Part shown: positions 16,401 to 31,400 of the stretch, one piece after another
Position numbering within the stretch: the stretch's first letter is position 1
How the letters are laid out: every line of letters begins with the position of its first letter
Source of the DNA: Nymphaea colorata
Taxonomy: Eukaryota; Streptophyta; Magnoliopsida; Nymphaeales; Nymphaeaceae
Reading direction: 5' to 3'
Assembly: GCF_008831285.2 (NCBI RefSeq)
Contig: NC_045144.1
Location: 14,001,858 to 14,065,857, forward strand
Length of the DNA: 64,000 nt
Position numbers and translations under genes: made by a program
Notes under the pieces: generated by a model
Database searches by the model: none
The model's input: only the letters and a program-made list of their open reading frames with translations
Told to the model about the DNA's origin: nothing

Positions 16401-19400
16401 TTTTTCATGTTTATCTGCCAACTATTTGATTTTGAGACGTCTTCCAACTGCATTTTTGTGAAAGTGAATTTTATTGTTTTTTCTGGGTTTGAGACAAAGT
16501 GATGGACTAGCTGGCTTAAGCAATTCCATGTTTATTTTCATGGAAGCAAAAGGTAGTTTCTTTTGCAGCGTATAAGCCTTGGAGTTTGCATTCTTAGACT
16601 AAATGAAACTTATGTTCCATGAGTTGCATCATAGTTCTGCATCTTTTGCCGATGGAAAAATTATTGTTAACACCATCTGAATATTCCATTTCCAATAATC
16701 TAGAGTTTTCTTTGTCATAGCTTTGATCATCTGGCTGGCTCTTTTATTAGTGGATAGTTTTTTTTTTTCTTCTTCTTTTGTTGTTTCTAAAGTTATTTTA
16801 TATTAGGTGCCAGTAAATTATTGATTTTTGTGAACTTTCAGCAAGTTTTACATATGGATTTTGAATGGAAGACAAACAACATGTGCATAATGCTGGACAC
16901 AAAGTTGGCAATGCCTTTCCTTGGGACAAAACAGATTCTAATCAACAGCATTCATATTAAGGGTGACGTATGTTAAACAACATGTTGCCAAGTTCAACAT
17001 TTCTACTGTATCTTCAAATCCTAAGATTGCATTTCTTTCTGTTGTACTAGTTTCATGGCTTTTTTTCATGCTAGCATACAATGGTAGTGCGGTAATTTGT
17101 TTTAGGTTTATGTTTGAGTTCGTCTACACTTCCCTCTTTTGCACTTTTATGGTTTGATCTGATACTCTTTCATGTTATGATTTGCATGTTTTTTCTTCTG
17201 AAGCATCATCAGCTAGTATTTTCAGCTATGATCTGGAGTCCGATAGAGTAGACTTTATGACTTTTATGAAGAGAGGCCTTAATCCTGAACAGTTAGCCCT
17301 GCATACTTGATATATCTTACCAATTATGAGACAATGCTTACCAATTAGAAGAAAAAGTGATTGTACTTGAAACTGAATAGGAGAAATTGCATAGAGCTGC
17401 CTTGGTTGTCTCCTTAGCAATGATCTAACTGAAGGTCACCATGCACTGGAGCAACATGATGCTGAAAGAGGGACTGGGAAGAGTGAGAAAGACAGATGGC
17501 AAGAGAGGGTGAGACAGGCTCAGTGAGAGAGAGGGAAGAGAGAGAGAAAAAAAAGGAGAAAACCTAACTGACAAAAAAAAAAATCCAGATAGTTGGAACC
17601 CTCTAGGTCTGACTTCCTTACGGAAAAATAGTTCTCTAGAGAGCATAACTTTTCAAGAATTATTTTTCATTATTTGATTCATGTTTCTCATTTTCTTGAG
17701 AAAGCAGCAATTTTTCCTGAATCACAATTGTTCTGGGCCATCAAATGCACCCTAAGTCTTGTTTATTGCCTTCTAATCATTTTTAAATTTTTTTCCCGTT
17801 TCTGGTCAAGGATACATCTGCCTGCAGCAGAAGATGGCTTTGTTTTGTTTAGCCTATGCATGTATCTTGTTTCAGTGTTTCCTTGCTTGTTCTGATGGTT
17901 ATTGGTTATCTGCAAATGTTTCATGCTATTTTTAAGAGATTGCGTTGCTATGCAGCTTTGTGTTTTGCCAATACTAGATGGACAAGCTATTCTTTATTCA
18001 TTTGAAACCACTCCAGAGTTGAGCATCGGAATTGCATTTGGAAGTGGAGCAACTGGAGGAGATCAAGAACTTCCGACATCTAAATTGCCCGGTGTCTCAG
18101 CTTGGCTGGTATATGTTTATGCCTAAGTGACATGGGTGCTAAAGTTAGGTCTATGTACCTATGTCACTGTACCCATACCCAAAGTGGGTACTTGGACACA
18201 CTTGGGTACTTTTAAGATCGAAACTGATCCAAACTGTTTAATTTGACATGATTTAAGTTTTTCCAACGCAGTTTCCATTCTATTTTTAAAGTTATTGTTC
18301 ATTAACGTATAATGTTTTTAATTATAGCACTTGTTTATTCAGATGTTGCTTTCATTTTGATTTCTTTGAGTTATTTTACAGATATACACAAATATATAAT
18401 CCTGCCATACCCCCGTAACCACATTTCCTGAAGTTACCATGTCCATACCCATTTCTCTGTACCCATACCCAAACCGTATCTATACCCATATGACTTGGGT
18501 TTTTACTCTCTTTTTTTTATCGACAAGTAATTGTCGTTGAAACAGTTAAGCTACAATTGGAATCAACTAATCTATAATTTGGAACTTCAGAAGGACTACA
18601 ATTTGATGAAGCTTCTATACTGTTTAAATATTTACTTGATATGCAGGTTAAATTTCTTACTGATTTGTTGGTTAAGACAATGGTCGAACCTCGTCGCAGA
18701 TGTTACCCTTTGCCACTGACATCCGACAAAAGAACTGTTGTTGGTGGTACAGTTTCTATTACAGTCATTTCTGTTAGTAATCTGCTCAGAGCTAACATAA
18801 AACGACAGAAAGCTTCCCAAAGTCATGGCTCAGCTGAACTTGATGGATCTTCAGATGGTAGTGCTAATGATGGCCTGCACACATTTGTTGAAGTGGAGCT
18901 TGGAGATATCTCACAAAGGACAGATGTAAAACAAGGCTCAAATCCAAACTGGAATGCTAGCTTTGAGATGGTGTTACCTGAAAGTTCAAGCACGTTGCAT
19001 GTGCATCTTTATGAATGGAGTCCAACCAACATGAAGCTTGACTGTCTTACTAGTTGTGAGATAAAGGTTGCTTCTCTTTCTCCTGATATTGTATTCTTCA
19101 AATGCATGAATTAGCTTGTAGCTGTTTGCAAATTGTGCAGATGACCCACGTTGCAGATGATTCAATAATATTTTGGGCGGTAGGATCTGAATCTTCTGCA
19201 ATAGTTAAACATGCTGAATGTTTTGGTAAAGAGGTTGAAATGGTTGTTCCCTTTGATGGTACTGAGTCAGTGGAGGTATGTTTCTGTTGCTTTCATGTCT
19301 TGAGTTATTAGAAATGCTCTAGAAACATCGATATGGTTCTTCTGCGTGGCTGTGTCTTAATTGCTGAACTAGGAAATAAGCTCTTAATTGTTATATAATC

Positions 19401-22400
19401 AACATTGTAAAATGCCATTAAAAAGTACAACACATAATAAGCAACATATTATATAAAAGTTTGTTATATTGCAAGTGACAAACAGAAAAGCCAAGGAACC
19501 ATAGTGAAGTTGCTTGAGATAAAAAGTCTTTGTTCTTTTTATCATGTCTAATTTAACTTCATAAAGATAGCAGTTTTTATTTGCCTATCAAAAGAAGATA
19601 TGTGAAAAGCTTGAGTATAAACTGTTTAAAAGAATATAAATTGTGTGCACAAAAAAAGTGAAAAATTTGTTTATATTTACATATATGTGTGCATGTGTAC
19701 CCCTTGCCTTGTTTTGTTAAATTTTTATTTGTGCAATGCATTTCCTTGAGAATGTCCCAATTCCACATGGGTATCTACATAACATAGATGAACAAGCGAG
19801 AAACATGGCATATTCTATTCAAGCTAACACTGGAAGTTTAAGACTGGAACCAGTAAATTGAATGGTAACTACGAAATATAACTGATTACAGTAATGTCCT
19901 ATTATTGATTGTCAAGTTCCTTCAAAAGCATTGACTTCTATTGAGCCTCTAGTTGTGGAACTGCCTGACTTAGGACACTGTAATTGCTTTGGTCTTTTGC
20001 TTGCTTTGGAGTCTGCAAGTTACTGCAGTAACAAATTGTGCTAAGGTGGTCAAAACACGCTGCATGTGATGGTTAATGCAATTAATTTGTAATATTTTTG
20101 TTGTAAAATAATACATAGTTATAGGGGTCCTTCACTAATTATTGTTAAAGTCATGTGGTTAATAGTCTCTGATTGTCTTTTTTATTTTTTGGTTGGACTT
20201 TATTGTAATAGAGGCTGCTGCCCCTTTCTTACCCTAATCATATATATTCTATGATTAAGGGATAATGAAAATAACAGATTCTCTCTCCTCGTAGCCCCGG
20301 TTTGAACATGGTATCAGAGCCAAAGACCTAGGGCTTCAGCCCATCCAAGGGCCTTTTTTTTTTTTTGCAGAGAGGAGGCCGTCGCCTTGTGGTGCCTGGC
20401 ATTGCCAACCGTTCTGGGTGGCCCGTGATGCCAGGCGGGGCATCGTTAGCCATTATGGATGGTTGGCGACCCCCTGCCTAACATCGCCAGCGTCGTGGAG
20501 TGGAGGCAATGGCCTCGCCCTACCATCTCCCCCAAATTTTTTTTTTTTATTTTTTAAAAAAAAACATTGAGCATCTGATGCAAATGCATAGGACGCTCAA
20601 CAATGAGCGTAGCCGCTACATAGTTCACAAGTGAGCCGCTGCACATTATCTCAAACGTACGATGCTGATGTGCGTCTGTACCACAGGGATGCTGTAGAGG
20701 GAGGTTGTCGTGTCCCTCTTAATGGCGCTGGTGACCCCCGCCGGGGCCTAGCCAGCAGACTTGGAGCCAGGTCCGCCATGGAGGGGAGGCGACGGTCTCC
20801 CCCTACGGTAAAAAAGTGTGTCAAATGCAATTTTTTTACAATGGGGGCAGCAACCACCACCCTTTTTTATCTGTTTGCTTTGGGGGAAGGCAGTCGCCGG
20901 CTCCGGTTGCCGCTGAGGACAGCACTATGGAGCGTTGCTGGCAGTTGGTCCCTGGTGACGCTCTGTGGGGCCGTCTCCGGTGGGCAACCGGGGGCGGCAG
21001 CCGCCTCCTGAGCAAACAAATTTGCCTTCGGCAATTGTTTTCTTCAGAGGGGAGGCCATGGCATCACCAACCGTTCCAATTCTTTCGACAAATCTTTTAT
21101 CTGTGAGCTAGCTTACTAAACAGTTGAATTGCCGTGTTATCTTCGACCTTGGTTCTTGTGTGTTTCAGGACTTATCGATTGAGAAGTGGAGGCTGTGAGC
21201 AGGATAGAGTCTACTACCTATCTCAACCAGATGGAGTGGCAACATCATCCTTAAAATTGAGTACTAGTTTATTCCATTAGCATCTTAGGCTTGGACACCC
21301 TTCCATATCCAACCTCTGTGAAGTTTTTCCTCGTCTACCTTCTTCTGTCGAGTTCCAATGTGAAGCCTGTCAGCTCGGGAAGCATTATCGAAGTTCCTTT
21401 TCATTGAGTCAGAGTCCTAGTAGTAAGAGTCCTTTTGATCTTATACATGTTGATGTGTGGGGGCCTAGTCGAGCTCTTTGTCGATCTAAGTTTCGTTACT
21501 ATGTGGTTCTTGTAGATGATTTCTCAAGAATGTCCTAAGTCTATTTGTTGAAAGATAGATCTGAAGTCATTTATATTCTCAAATCTTTCATTCTAGAAAT
21601 AAAGACTCAGTTTCATTCTTTGCGTCAAATGTATTCAGACTGACAATGTTCTTGAATTTCGCCCCTTGTCCCTCATGCAATTTTACAATAAGCATGGAAT
21701 TCATCCACAATACACTTGTGTTCATACCTCTCCTCAAAATGGACTTGCAGAGAGAAAACACAGGCACCTGCACCTGCAGGAAGTTGCCCAAACCTTAATG
21801 ATTCAAGGACATGTTCCTTCCTTCTTTTGGGGTGATTCTATGTTGATTGCATGTTATCTTATTAATCTTCTTCAATGGATGAGAAAATTCCTATCCAACT
21901 TCTTTATCTTAATGGTAAGTGTTTCATCTTCTTCTTAAGGTCTTTGGATGTGTATGTTTTGTACATATACTTGACCTAAGCAAGACAAAATTTGCTGCCC
22001 AAGCAACAAAGTGTATATTCGTGGGATATTCTAGAACCCAAAAGGGATACATGTGCTTTGACCCAATCCAGAAGAAAGAGTATGTTAGTATGGATGTCAC
22101 CTTTTTTGAGTTCAAACCCACAAAATTTGTTGCCCAAGCAACAAAGTGTATATTCGTGGGATATTCTAGAACCCAAAAGGGATACATGTGCTTTGACCCA
22201 ATCCAGAAGAAAGAGTATGGATGTCACCTTTTTTGAGTTCAAACCCTATTACTCCCATCCTCCCCATCAAAGTTGAGACATTCATGGATGCATATTATGC
22301 AGGTTCTCTTGAAGACAATAAGTCTACCTTTGGTTTTTGTGTTTTGTTTTTTTGAGGGAACTTGGTATCATGGAGGAGCAAGAAGCAGACTGTTATTGCC

Positions 22401-25400
22401 AGATCTAATGCTGAATCTGAGTAGGCTCAGACTGCAACAAAGACGTCTCAGTTCAAAACCATGCTTACTAGCTTAGGAGTGACTATCTATGTCACGAAGG
22501 TGCGGGGTGCGGGTGCCGGCGCAACACATCTAAAAAAATTTAGGTGCGGCGGTGCGGCGAGAGTATTTATTATTATTATTATTATTATTTTATTATAATA
22601 ATAATATATATATTATATGACAAAAATTTGTCTATAAATCACAAAATTATTAAATAACAAGATCAAAATTGCAATTTACTAATCATGATATCATTATCAA
22701 TCATCAATTCAACATTCAACAAGAAATGTACTCTTGTTTTGAGTTCACAGAATCACAGTTCATACAGTCATACTTTATAGTTCATACATCAATACATATT
22801 ACATCATCAATACATATTGCATTCCAGTTCCACTTCCACTTCCACCAATATCTTGATTTTCTTCAATGCTTTCAACGGTATCATCATCATCAAACTCCTT
22901 AGAAGGAATAACATGATCAAATAAATCCATGTTAGCAGTATATAAATTGCAGTCTCCATCAAAATCAAATTCATCTGGATTTACATCCTAATATTTAGAT
23001 GATCCACAACTGCATTTTATTAAAGACGAAAGTTAAACAATAAAAAATATTTACCACAAAAATATAAAAAAATTTAATATAACATAAGAAAATGAGTAAA
23101 GCAAAACAACATAATAAAGAAAGACCTGTATTCTTTTTCTTTCCTTGAAAGAAGATGCAAATTATAATGCACATAAACCAAGTCCTCTGCATGTTGGCTA
23201 GTGAGCTTGTTCCTTTTAATGTTGTATATATAACCATATATGCTCCAATTTCTTTCACAACACGATGATGTAACAAGTTGTGATAGTAACCTCAAAACAA
23301 GTTTCTGAAGCATGAGCATTTCTGATCTATAGGACGCCCACCAATCAAAAGGACTCCTGCCATCATCTTCTCTTGCTGTTGCTGCTCCTTCAGAACTAAA
23401 ATCTCCTAAAGAAAACTTGTTATATTCACAAAGTGCTTGTCTTTTGGTATAAGAATCTGAAAAAAGTCTTTCCATACATGACATTCTTTGAATGTTTAAT
23501 TCATTATCTAGATTTGGAGTAACACGTCCAGGAGCTTCTTCAATCCATTTTTTAGTGTAATATTTGGGATTTAAAGAATGAGCCATGCAATGCAAGAGAG
23601 TATTGCTCTTATCTCATCTTTCAACTAATATTGTATGTATGTGATCAAAGAACTCTGAATTATCAAGTACAATGTCTTTTTTTTTCTTTTTTAAAAACTA
23701 TACACTGAATTTGTTCAATCATATCGTCCCACATTTCGTAAACTTTATGAAGCATAGCTCATCTTTATCAACAGCTCTCAACATGCCCCAAATTGGCTCT
23801 GTAAAGTCCAAAAAATATGCAATTTTATCCCACCATTTATCTTCAACAATAAAGTTTTTAATAATTTAAGCTTTAGCCTCATCTTCAACCCGATAAAAGC
23901 TCCACTCTCTACTAAACACTAACAATCTCAAATCAGAATAACTACTAAAAAGAGACAATGCACGTTGGTGATTAACGATGAAATTTCTAATATTTCTTGC
24001 ATCTTTTTCAATCTCTTAAATCCATGAGAATAACTCATATACCTTATGATCTGCATCTTGACTTGGAGGATTGCATATGTCCTTCAGTGCTAAATTCAAA
24101 GTATGTGCAACACATGGAGTCCAAAAAATATGTGGAAAATCATACCTCAAACTAAGTCCAGCACTTTATCAAAACCAACCTCCTTGATGGCTTCTACAAA
24201 TAATTGCTTCAAATATCCAACATCTTTATATTCTCCATATGCATCAATTGCCTTCAAAAATATTGGTTCCTCACGTGCAATGACAATGAAATTAATTAGT
24301 GGATGTCTTTGAATATCTGTCCACCCATCAAAAACAATTGATACCTCAGTCGTGTTCCATTTAAACTTTTTTCTTTCTAAGCTTTGCTCAACCTCGTTTT
24401 TTTCATCCTGAAGAACTGATGTTCGCAACCTTTCTGAATCGGGAGGCATATATCCTGATAATTTGCTATTTGCAAGCATAGTACAAACCTTCTTCCAATA
24501 TGAATTTCTAGCTACATTGAAAGGAATGCAGCTTGAATAGAAAAACTTAGCAACCACTTTATCTATTTCTGCTCTTCCGTAAGAATCAAACATGTCTCTA
24601 TAGTCTTTCTTTTTCTGTCTGAACTCTTAGGATTTGTCATAATAATACTTGTTTTCTTCTTGTTGTGGATTGCATCAGCACAATCTTGCAACTTCTTAAA
24701 CTCTCGAGCTTTTTCTGTAGAAACGTTTTTACATTGTCGAATTCCAAAACTTGACAACTTCAACATATGTGCCTTAATTCTTGTGTAAGATCCTACATAT
24801 GTAACTTCACAAAATTTATATACAAAATGCACATTTCCACCACCATTGCCTACATCTTTATTGACCGCTTTTATTTCTTTCCATAGTGGTTGTTCTTTGG
24901 ATGCATATGCTTCACTAGGTAGCGTAGAAGACTTTGAAACATCACCTTCATCCACATTCACACTAGATGAAGAACCTATTGCAAGAGAATCTGAAACGAC
25001 TTCTTTTCCTTTCCTTCTGTTTGCCATCATAAGGTTTTACCTTCAAAGTTCAAAACGAAAAATTTCAAATATAACAAATTTAATGGGTTAGTTGCATAAT
25101 TTTAGTTCAATTAAGAATAGATAGTCTGCATACTCTAATCATCATCAACTAGCTTTAGAGTTTAGACCATGACTGACTTGTGTGGCTATTGATTTAAAGT
25201 TTTAAACAACTTAGCATGCAACCATGATTTTGTTATACAAACAAGATATGACTATATGAGCATGTAGTATGCACATTTTATTATAGTATCGGCAAGTCAG
25301 AGAATCTAAAAAGCTAGGGAAAAACATGGCATTTTACCACTACAACAAGAATAGACTTTAAGAAAATTTTACAAGAATCACAACTGACAGTGAACAGGAT

Positions 25401-28400
25401 ACAGTGAGCAGGATAACTAAAGATAAAGCAAGCTTAGAAAACGTAGCAAATTAGCAATGCTGCCTTTAGCTATGATCTGCAAAAAGAAAATGTAAGTCGT
25501 AGAAAGCATGCATTAAGACATTTAAAATGTTTTGCTAAATAAAGCAGGAAAATAAAAACCTAAGAATAATAAAATAGTAGAAAGCCACTTAGCCACCTAA
25601 TAATATGAAGTCTCTCTAATAAAACCTCTCTCAACCGACCACATAAACAAACCAGTGAACCACCAGGTTGCATCACTATTCCAGAAACGTAAACAGCACA
25701 CTAAAATAGTGAACAACACACTAAAACAGAGAAAAATACACACTGGCACTAGACGAGGCGAGAATATCAGAATCACATAATAAAAATTAAAAAGAAGTGG
25801 AAAGAAAAATACGCTGCAAAGAGCGTGATATCAGAATCAAACAATAAAAAGAAAAATACGCTGCAAAGAGTGAGAGAGAGAGACAAAGTTTACCTTCCTA
25901 AAATCTAGCACAGATCGTGAGTGAAAAAGAAGTGGAAAGATGGACACGATGGAGGTAGAAATCGACGATTGAAAGACAATGAGAAACTACTAACCACACG
26001 ACTTTAACAATAGTTACTGGTACAGGCTGCCGCCCCTTTCTTACCCTATGATATATATTGTATGATTAAGGAATAATGAAACTAACAGATTCTCTCTCCT
26101 CCTAACCCTGGTTTGAACAATTTTAGTGATTATCTGCCACATTATTCTACTTCTATACCATCAAAAAGCCTTTCTTGCTTGCCACTCAACCCCACCTGAG
26201 GCTTTACTGATGTACCTGGTAGTAGTCCAGAATATCTTGGCTGCTTTGACTGTACACAGAAAAAAGATATATGTGAACGTGTGTATTTTTAGTGTATATA
26301 TATATAAAGTATAAATCATTGTCACATATATCGTGTACGAGTATTATACGGTGAGGAATTTCTTGGGTATAATACAACAACGTTGTATATCTCGAGAAAA
26401 TGTAGGCAAATTTTTCAAAAATTTAAAACATTTGATAAATCCTGAAAAGTATAAAAATAAAAAATCATAAAAAATACGAAAAGACACGAAAAACACGTAT
26501 AATACGCATTTTTTTCATGATTTTATTTTCTGGCATTTTTTTTAAAAAGACACGTTTTTTTCATGTTTTATACAGCTGACTTATTTTTCGTGTATTATAC
26601 ACATTTTTTTTCGAAAAAGACGCGTTTTCTATGGCAATAATATAAACTATACTTCACTTTCTCTAGAAGCACATATTCCTTAAACTTTTTCTCTTCGTTG
26701 GAGAACATATCTTATCTTGTTTCTCTTGTGTTTATCGATGTGGAAAAATATTATATTGCTCATACAAGGATCATGATTGGCAGTACTTTTGATTGAGGAG
26801 GGTTTTTCATTAATGGATGCAATTTGTCTTTACAAGTTTGTGTTTTGACCATTTTAATTTAATGTTTTTCTTAGTTTATTATTTTTTCACTTCCTTTTAG
26901 TTTTGTTATGATTTTGTTTGCGTACTTTGATGGGTCAATGATGCAGTTCTTTGGGTACATTTTCATGCAAGCCAAGGATGTGAATTCTCGTGTTTCAGGT
27001 AACTATAAAACTGGCGCTGAAAAGGTGGCTGTTTGCTGATGGCTCCAACAATTTAGAGAAGTCCACATTAAGCTCTGAAATGACCACAGGTGGCTCAAAA
27101 CAACTTTCTCCAACAGGCAGGAAATTTAAGATCACCATCATAGAGGGAAGGAACCTTGCATCAGTGGGCAGACCAGGAATGAGTAGTACCTATGTGAAAC
27201 TACAGTATGGCAAGGTTGCTTTTATATTTGATTCAACCATAAATTATTTGTTTAATTTTTATCTTCTGTCATCTCAGTCCAGTTCCAAAGATTGTAGACT
27301 TCATCTATTATTAACTCATATTGTTTTTGGGTTAATTATATCTTTCATCTTGTGGATATATGTCAGGTTCTTTACCAAACAAGGACACTCTCTCATGCTG
27401 TAGACCCCATATGGAATCAATCTTTTGAGTTTAATGATATTGGAGGTGGTGAATATCTAAAAGTAACATGCTATAGCTCTGATATATTTGGAGATGATAG
27501 TGTTGGAAGTGCAAAAATAAACTTCGAAGGTTTAACTGAAGACTCAACAAAAGATATATGGATTCCTCTGGAAAGAGTAAATACAGGAGAACTGAGGATT
27601 CGGATTGAACAAGTGAAAGATGGAGACATAGAAGATTCTCAGGTTTGGTAGTCCAGATACAGCTATACAGAAAAAGTTTTATGCAAATAATAGTTTGAAG
27701 TTTAAAAGAGAGAAAACATGACCAGATTTTGAATCTTCTCTGAGCCATTTTTTAGATCCATGATTAATTAATCTCTTAACTATTTTGTCAATGAAAGTGG
27801 CTTGTGTTGATGCAATTCTTCATTTGCAGTTTGTTTTGTATACTAATCCTTTTGTTTCGTTTATAAAATTTACAGAGTAAAAATGAAGGACGAGTGGCTG
27901 GTGTAATAGAGCTTGTTCTTATTGAAGCAAAAAGCCTTATTGCTGCTGATTTAAGTGGCACAAGTGATCCATATGTTAAAATCCTTTATGGGAACACACA
28001 CAGAAAGTCTAAGGTTTGGACAATCGATTTCATATGCAATAAAAGAGTTTATCTTACTAAAATGCATAAGTACCCATTATAGCATAGAATATGTAATGTA
28101 TTTAAGATTTTTTTCAGAATTGAATATGATGTATGCCCATTCTTGATCCTCTCCTTGAAGGTCAGAGCTGATGTTGGACATGTTTGCTTGTTCTGTGGCA
28201 TCTAAACTTGTGCAGGTTTCTATTATTGTTCACCTAGAAACATAGAAAGTGTAACATGGGTTATGACGTGTCAAGCAGTTGATTATATTTCTTTGATTTG
28301 TGTAGAAACATGCAGCGGAAGAAGAGAAAGGAAAACAAACACAGGATATACGTGGAAAACCTCGGAACGAGGTGAAAAACCATGGGGAAGCTCTAACCTA

Positions 28401-31400
28401 GGGGCAAAACCGCAACCCTAGGAGAGAGAAAAAACTCTATTCACTTAATCAACAATTACAAATAAGTGATAGAATAAAAAGAGGAAGGAAGAGAGACCCG
28501 CCTCGGGAACCAAGCCCGTCCTCGGTTCCCGTGCCCATGATACCCATATCCTGACCCGGTTCCTTATACATTGTATTCTAACACTCCCCCTCAAACTTGG
28601 CATACATGTCAAACATGCCAAGCTTGCTAACATTCTTTTCAAATTGAGATGTACATAAGGCCTTAGTTATAACATCTGCAATTTGCTCTTCAGACTTCTT
28701 CAGACTTCATATAAGGAAGGATCAACTCCTTCGAATCTATGCGCTCCCGTATGAAGTGGCGATCTATCTCCACATGTTTGGTTCTGTCATGTAGGACGGG
28801 ATTATTTGCCAGTTAATCGCAGACTTATTGTTACAATACATTTTCATCTTCTCTTCAGTTTCAATTCCAATATTTGCTAGAAGAATCTTTAGCCATAACA
28901 TCTCTGTAACCCCCATAGCAACAGCCCTGTATTTAGCCTCAGCACTGGATCTAGAACAAACCTCCTGCCTTTTACTCCTCCATACCACCAGGTTTCTCCT
29001 TAGAAAGATGCAGTACCCTGTGGTAGACCTTCTGGTATCCGTCTGCAACCAGCCCAATCAGCATCAGAATATCTTTCAATATTAAGTTTGTCCTGCTGTG
29101 TATACAGTAACCCTTTACCTGGGTTATTCTTCAGGTATCCCAACACTCTTTCTGCACTCTTCCAGTGACAATCAATAGGAGCATGCATAAACTGACTCAA
29201 CACATTTACAGTATAAGTAATATCAGGGCGAGTAAGAGTAAGATAAATAAGCTTACCAACCAGCCTCTGATACCGTCCTTTTCCTTTCTCATCCAGAATG
29301 TTACCAGTTTTGATACTTATCTTTGTACCTGACTCCATTGGAGTTAGAAAGGGCCTGCATCCCAGTTTACTTGTCTCTTTCAGGAGGTTCAGAGTGTACT
29401 TCCTTTGACTCATAACAAGCCCTGTCTCTGATCGTGCAATCTCTATTCCCAGAAAGTACCTTAATTTTCCCAGATCTTTAAGGTCAAATTCAGCAGCTAA
29501 CCTCTCCATCTTCCTTTTCTCTTCTTCATCATCACCTGAGACAATCATATCATCAACATACACAAGAAGAATGCTCACCAGGCCACTTCTCTGCTTAATG
29601 AACAGGGTATGATCACCATTTCCTTGTTTGTACCCATTTGTCTTCATTACCACCCTCAGTCTTTCAAACCATGCTCTAGGGGACTGCATCAGGCCGTATA
29701 GGGCCTTCTTGAGATGACAACATTTTCCACTTTGAGCATATCCGGGAGGCATGCTCATATAGACCTCCTCCTCAAGATGACCATTCAAGAAGGCGTTCTT
29801 GACATCAAACTGGTCCATGCCCCACTTCTTTTGCACTGCAAGTGCCAAAATGACCCTCACAGTCTTCAGTTTTGCAACAGGAGCAAAGGTTTCAAGATAG
29901 TCAATTCTGTATTTTTGGCTGAATCCCTTTGCAACCAGACGAGCTTTATACCGTTCCACAGTGCCATCAGGTTTATACTTCACACTAAACACCCACTTGG
30001 AACCAACTAAGTGAGTCCCCTTGGGAATATCGACCACTTCCCACGTGTTGTTCTTTGCCAAGGCATCCATCTTCTCTGTCATAGCCTGAAGCCATTTAGG
30101 GTCCTCTCTAGCATCTTCCACACACCTGGGAATCACTGACATAGACAGAGTGGTAATAAAGCATTTGTATTCTTCACTGAGTTTAGAATATGAGACAAAT
30201 CTCTGAATAGGGTGAGAAGTACATGACCTGGTCCCCTTGCGCAGGGCTATGGGAAGCTCTTCATTCATTGGACTTGGTTCATTCGGGGAACTCACAGGAT
30301 TGAGATTGGTTACATCAACAGTCTCAACCACATCTTTCTCCTTTCTAGTGTAAACCTACCCAAACAAATGATCACGGGATGTGGGCTGATCAACCACAGG
30401 GCCCCCTTCCACATGGCTGTCTTTATCATCTCTGACTGTATCTTCTTCCACATGACTGTCTTTATCATCTCTGACTGTATCTTCCACACTGTGACTAAGT
30501 CTGTAGTCCAAGAAGTCTATAAACTGAATAAGCTGATTTGGAGAATACTCTTCCACACTGTCCCCTATACACTTCCCCTGAAGAGGATTCGCAGGAAAAT
30601 ACGCCTCATGTTCATGAAAGGTAACATCCCGAGAGACATAGATTTTGGAGGTAGTAGGGTCAATACATTTATATCCCTTCCGAGTGGAGGAATACTCCAA
30701 GAAGACAGCTTTGACAGACCGAGGGTCAAGTTTCTTGATGGTGGGACTATGGTTATGAACAAAGCAAACACACCCGAACACCCGAGGAGTAAGAGGCCAG
30801 GGGTTATGAGTGGGACTGAGCACAAAGTAAGGGGTACGGCCATTCAACACACGAGTAGGCATACGGTTGATGAGGTGGGCACTAGTGAGGAGAGCATCGC
30901 CCCAGTAGCGCTTAGGAACATGCCTGTGGAACATAATAGCTCGAGTGACATCTAATAAATGGCGATTTTTACGTTCGGCCACGGCATTTTGAGGAGGAGT
31001 ATAACTGCAGGACGTCTCATGAACAATACCCTTGCCCCGCAGTAAGTCATCTAGGGATTGGGAGACATACTCCCTGGCATTATCAGTACGTAAAGTCTGA
31101 ACAGAGGTCTGAAATTGATTTTCGACAAAGGCAACAAAGTTTTTGACAACGACAGGAACCTCACTGCGTTCTTTCAATAAGTACACGAATGTACAACGGG
31201 AGTAGTCATCAATCAGAGTCATAAAGTAATGGAAACCACAACAAGTGGGTACTCCCGAAGGACCTCAAACATCAGAGTGAACCAAGGCAAAAGGACGAGT
31301 GGTTTTATTGATAGAAATAGGGTACGAAGCCCTAATATGCTTAGCAAGCTGACACAGTTCACATGTGAAGGAGTCCATGGAAACAGAAGTAAACAACCTA

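Larger units (their letters stand above)
20143..26119 (+). mobile_element. Decayed Copia retrotransposon in intron 9, split by a hAT remnant
   Basis: A 5' LTR (20143-20308) begins TGTTAAAG, ends GTTTGAACA and is followed by a tRNA-Met primer site TGGTATCAGAGCC. A related but truncated 3' LTR ends with the same GTTTGAACA at 26119. Flanking 5-mers ATTAT and ATTTT match at four of five bases. Between them, frames at 21280-22480 decode to integrase ([31 protein letters not shown]) and a scrap of RNase H (SNAESE). The reverse transcriptase is deleted. A GC-rich leader occupies 20340-21110. Many stops show that it is old. Confidence 0.78.
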
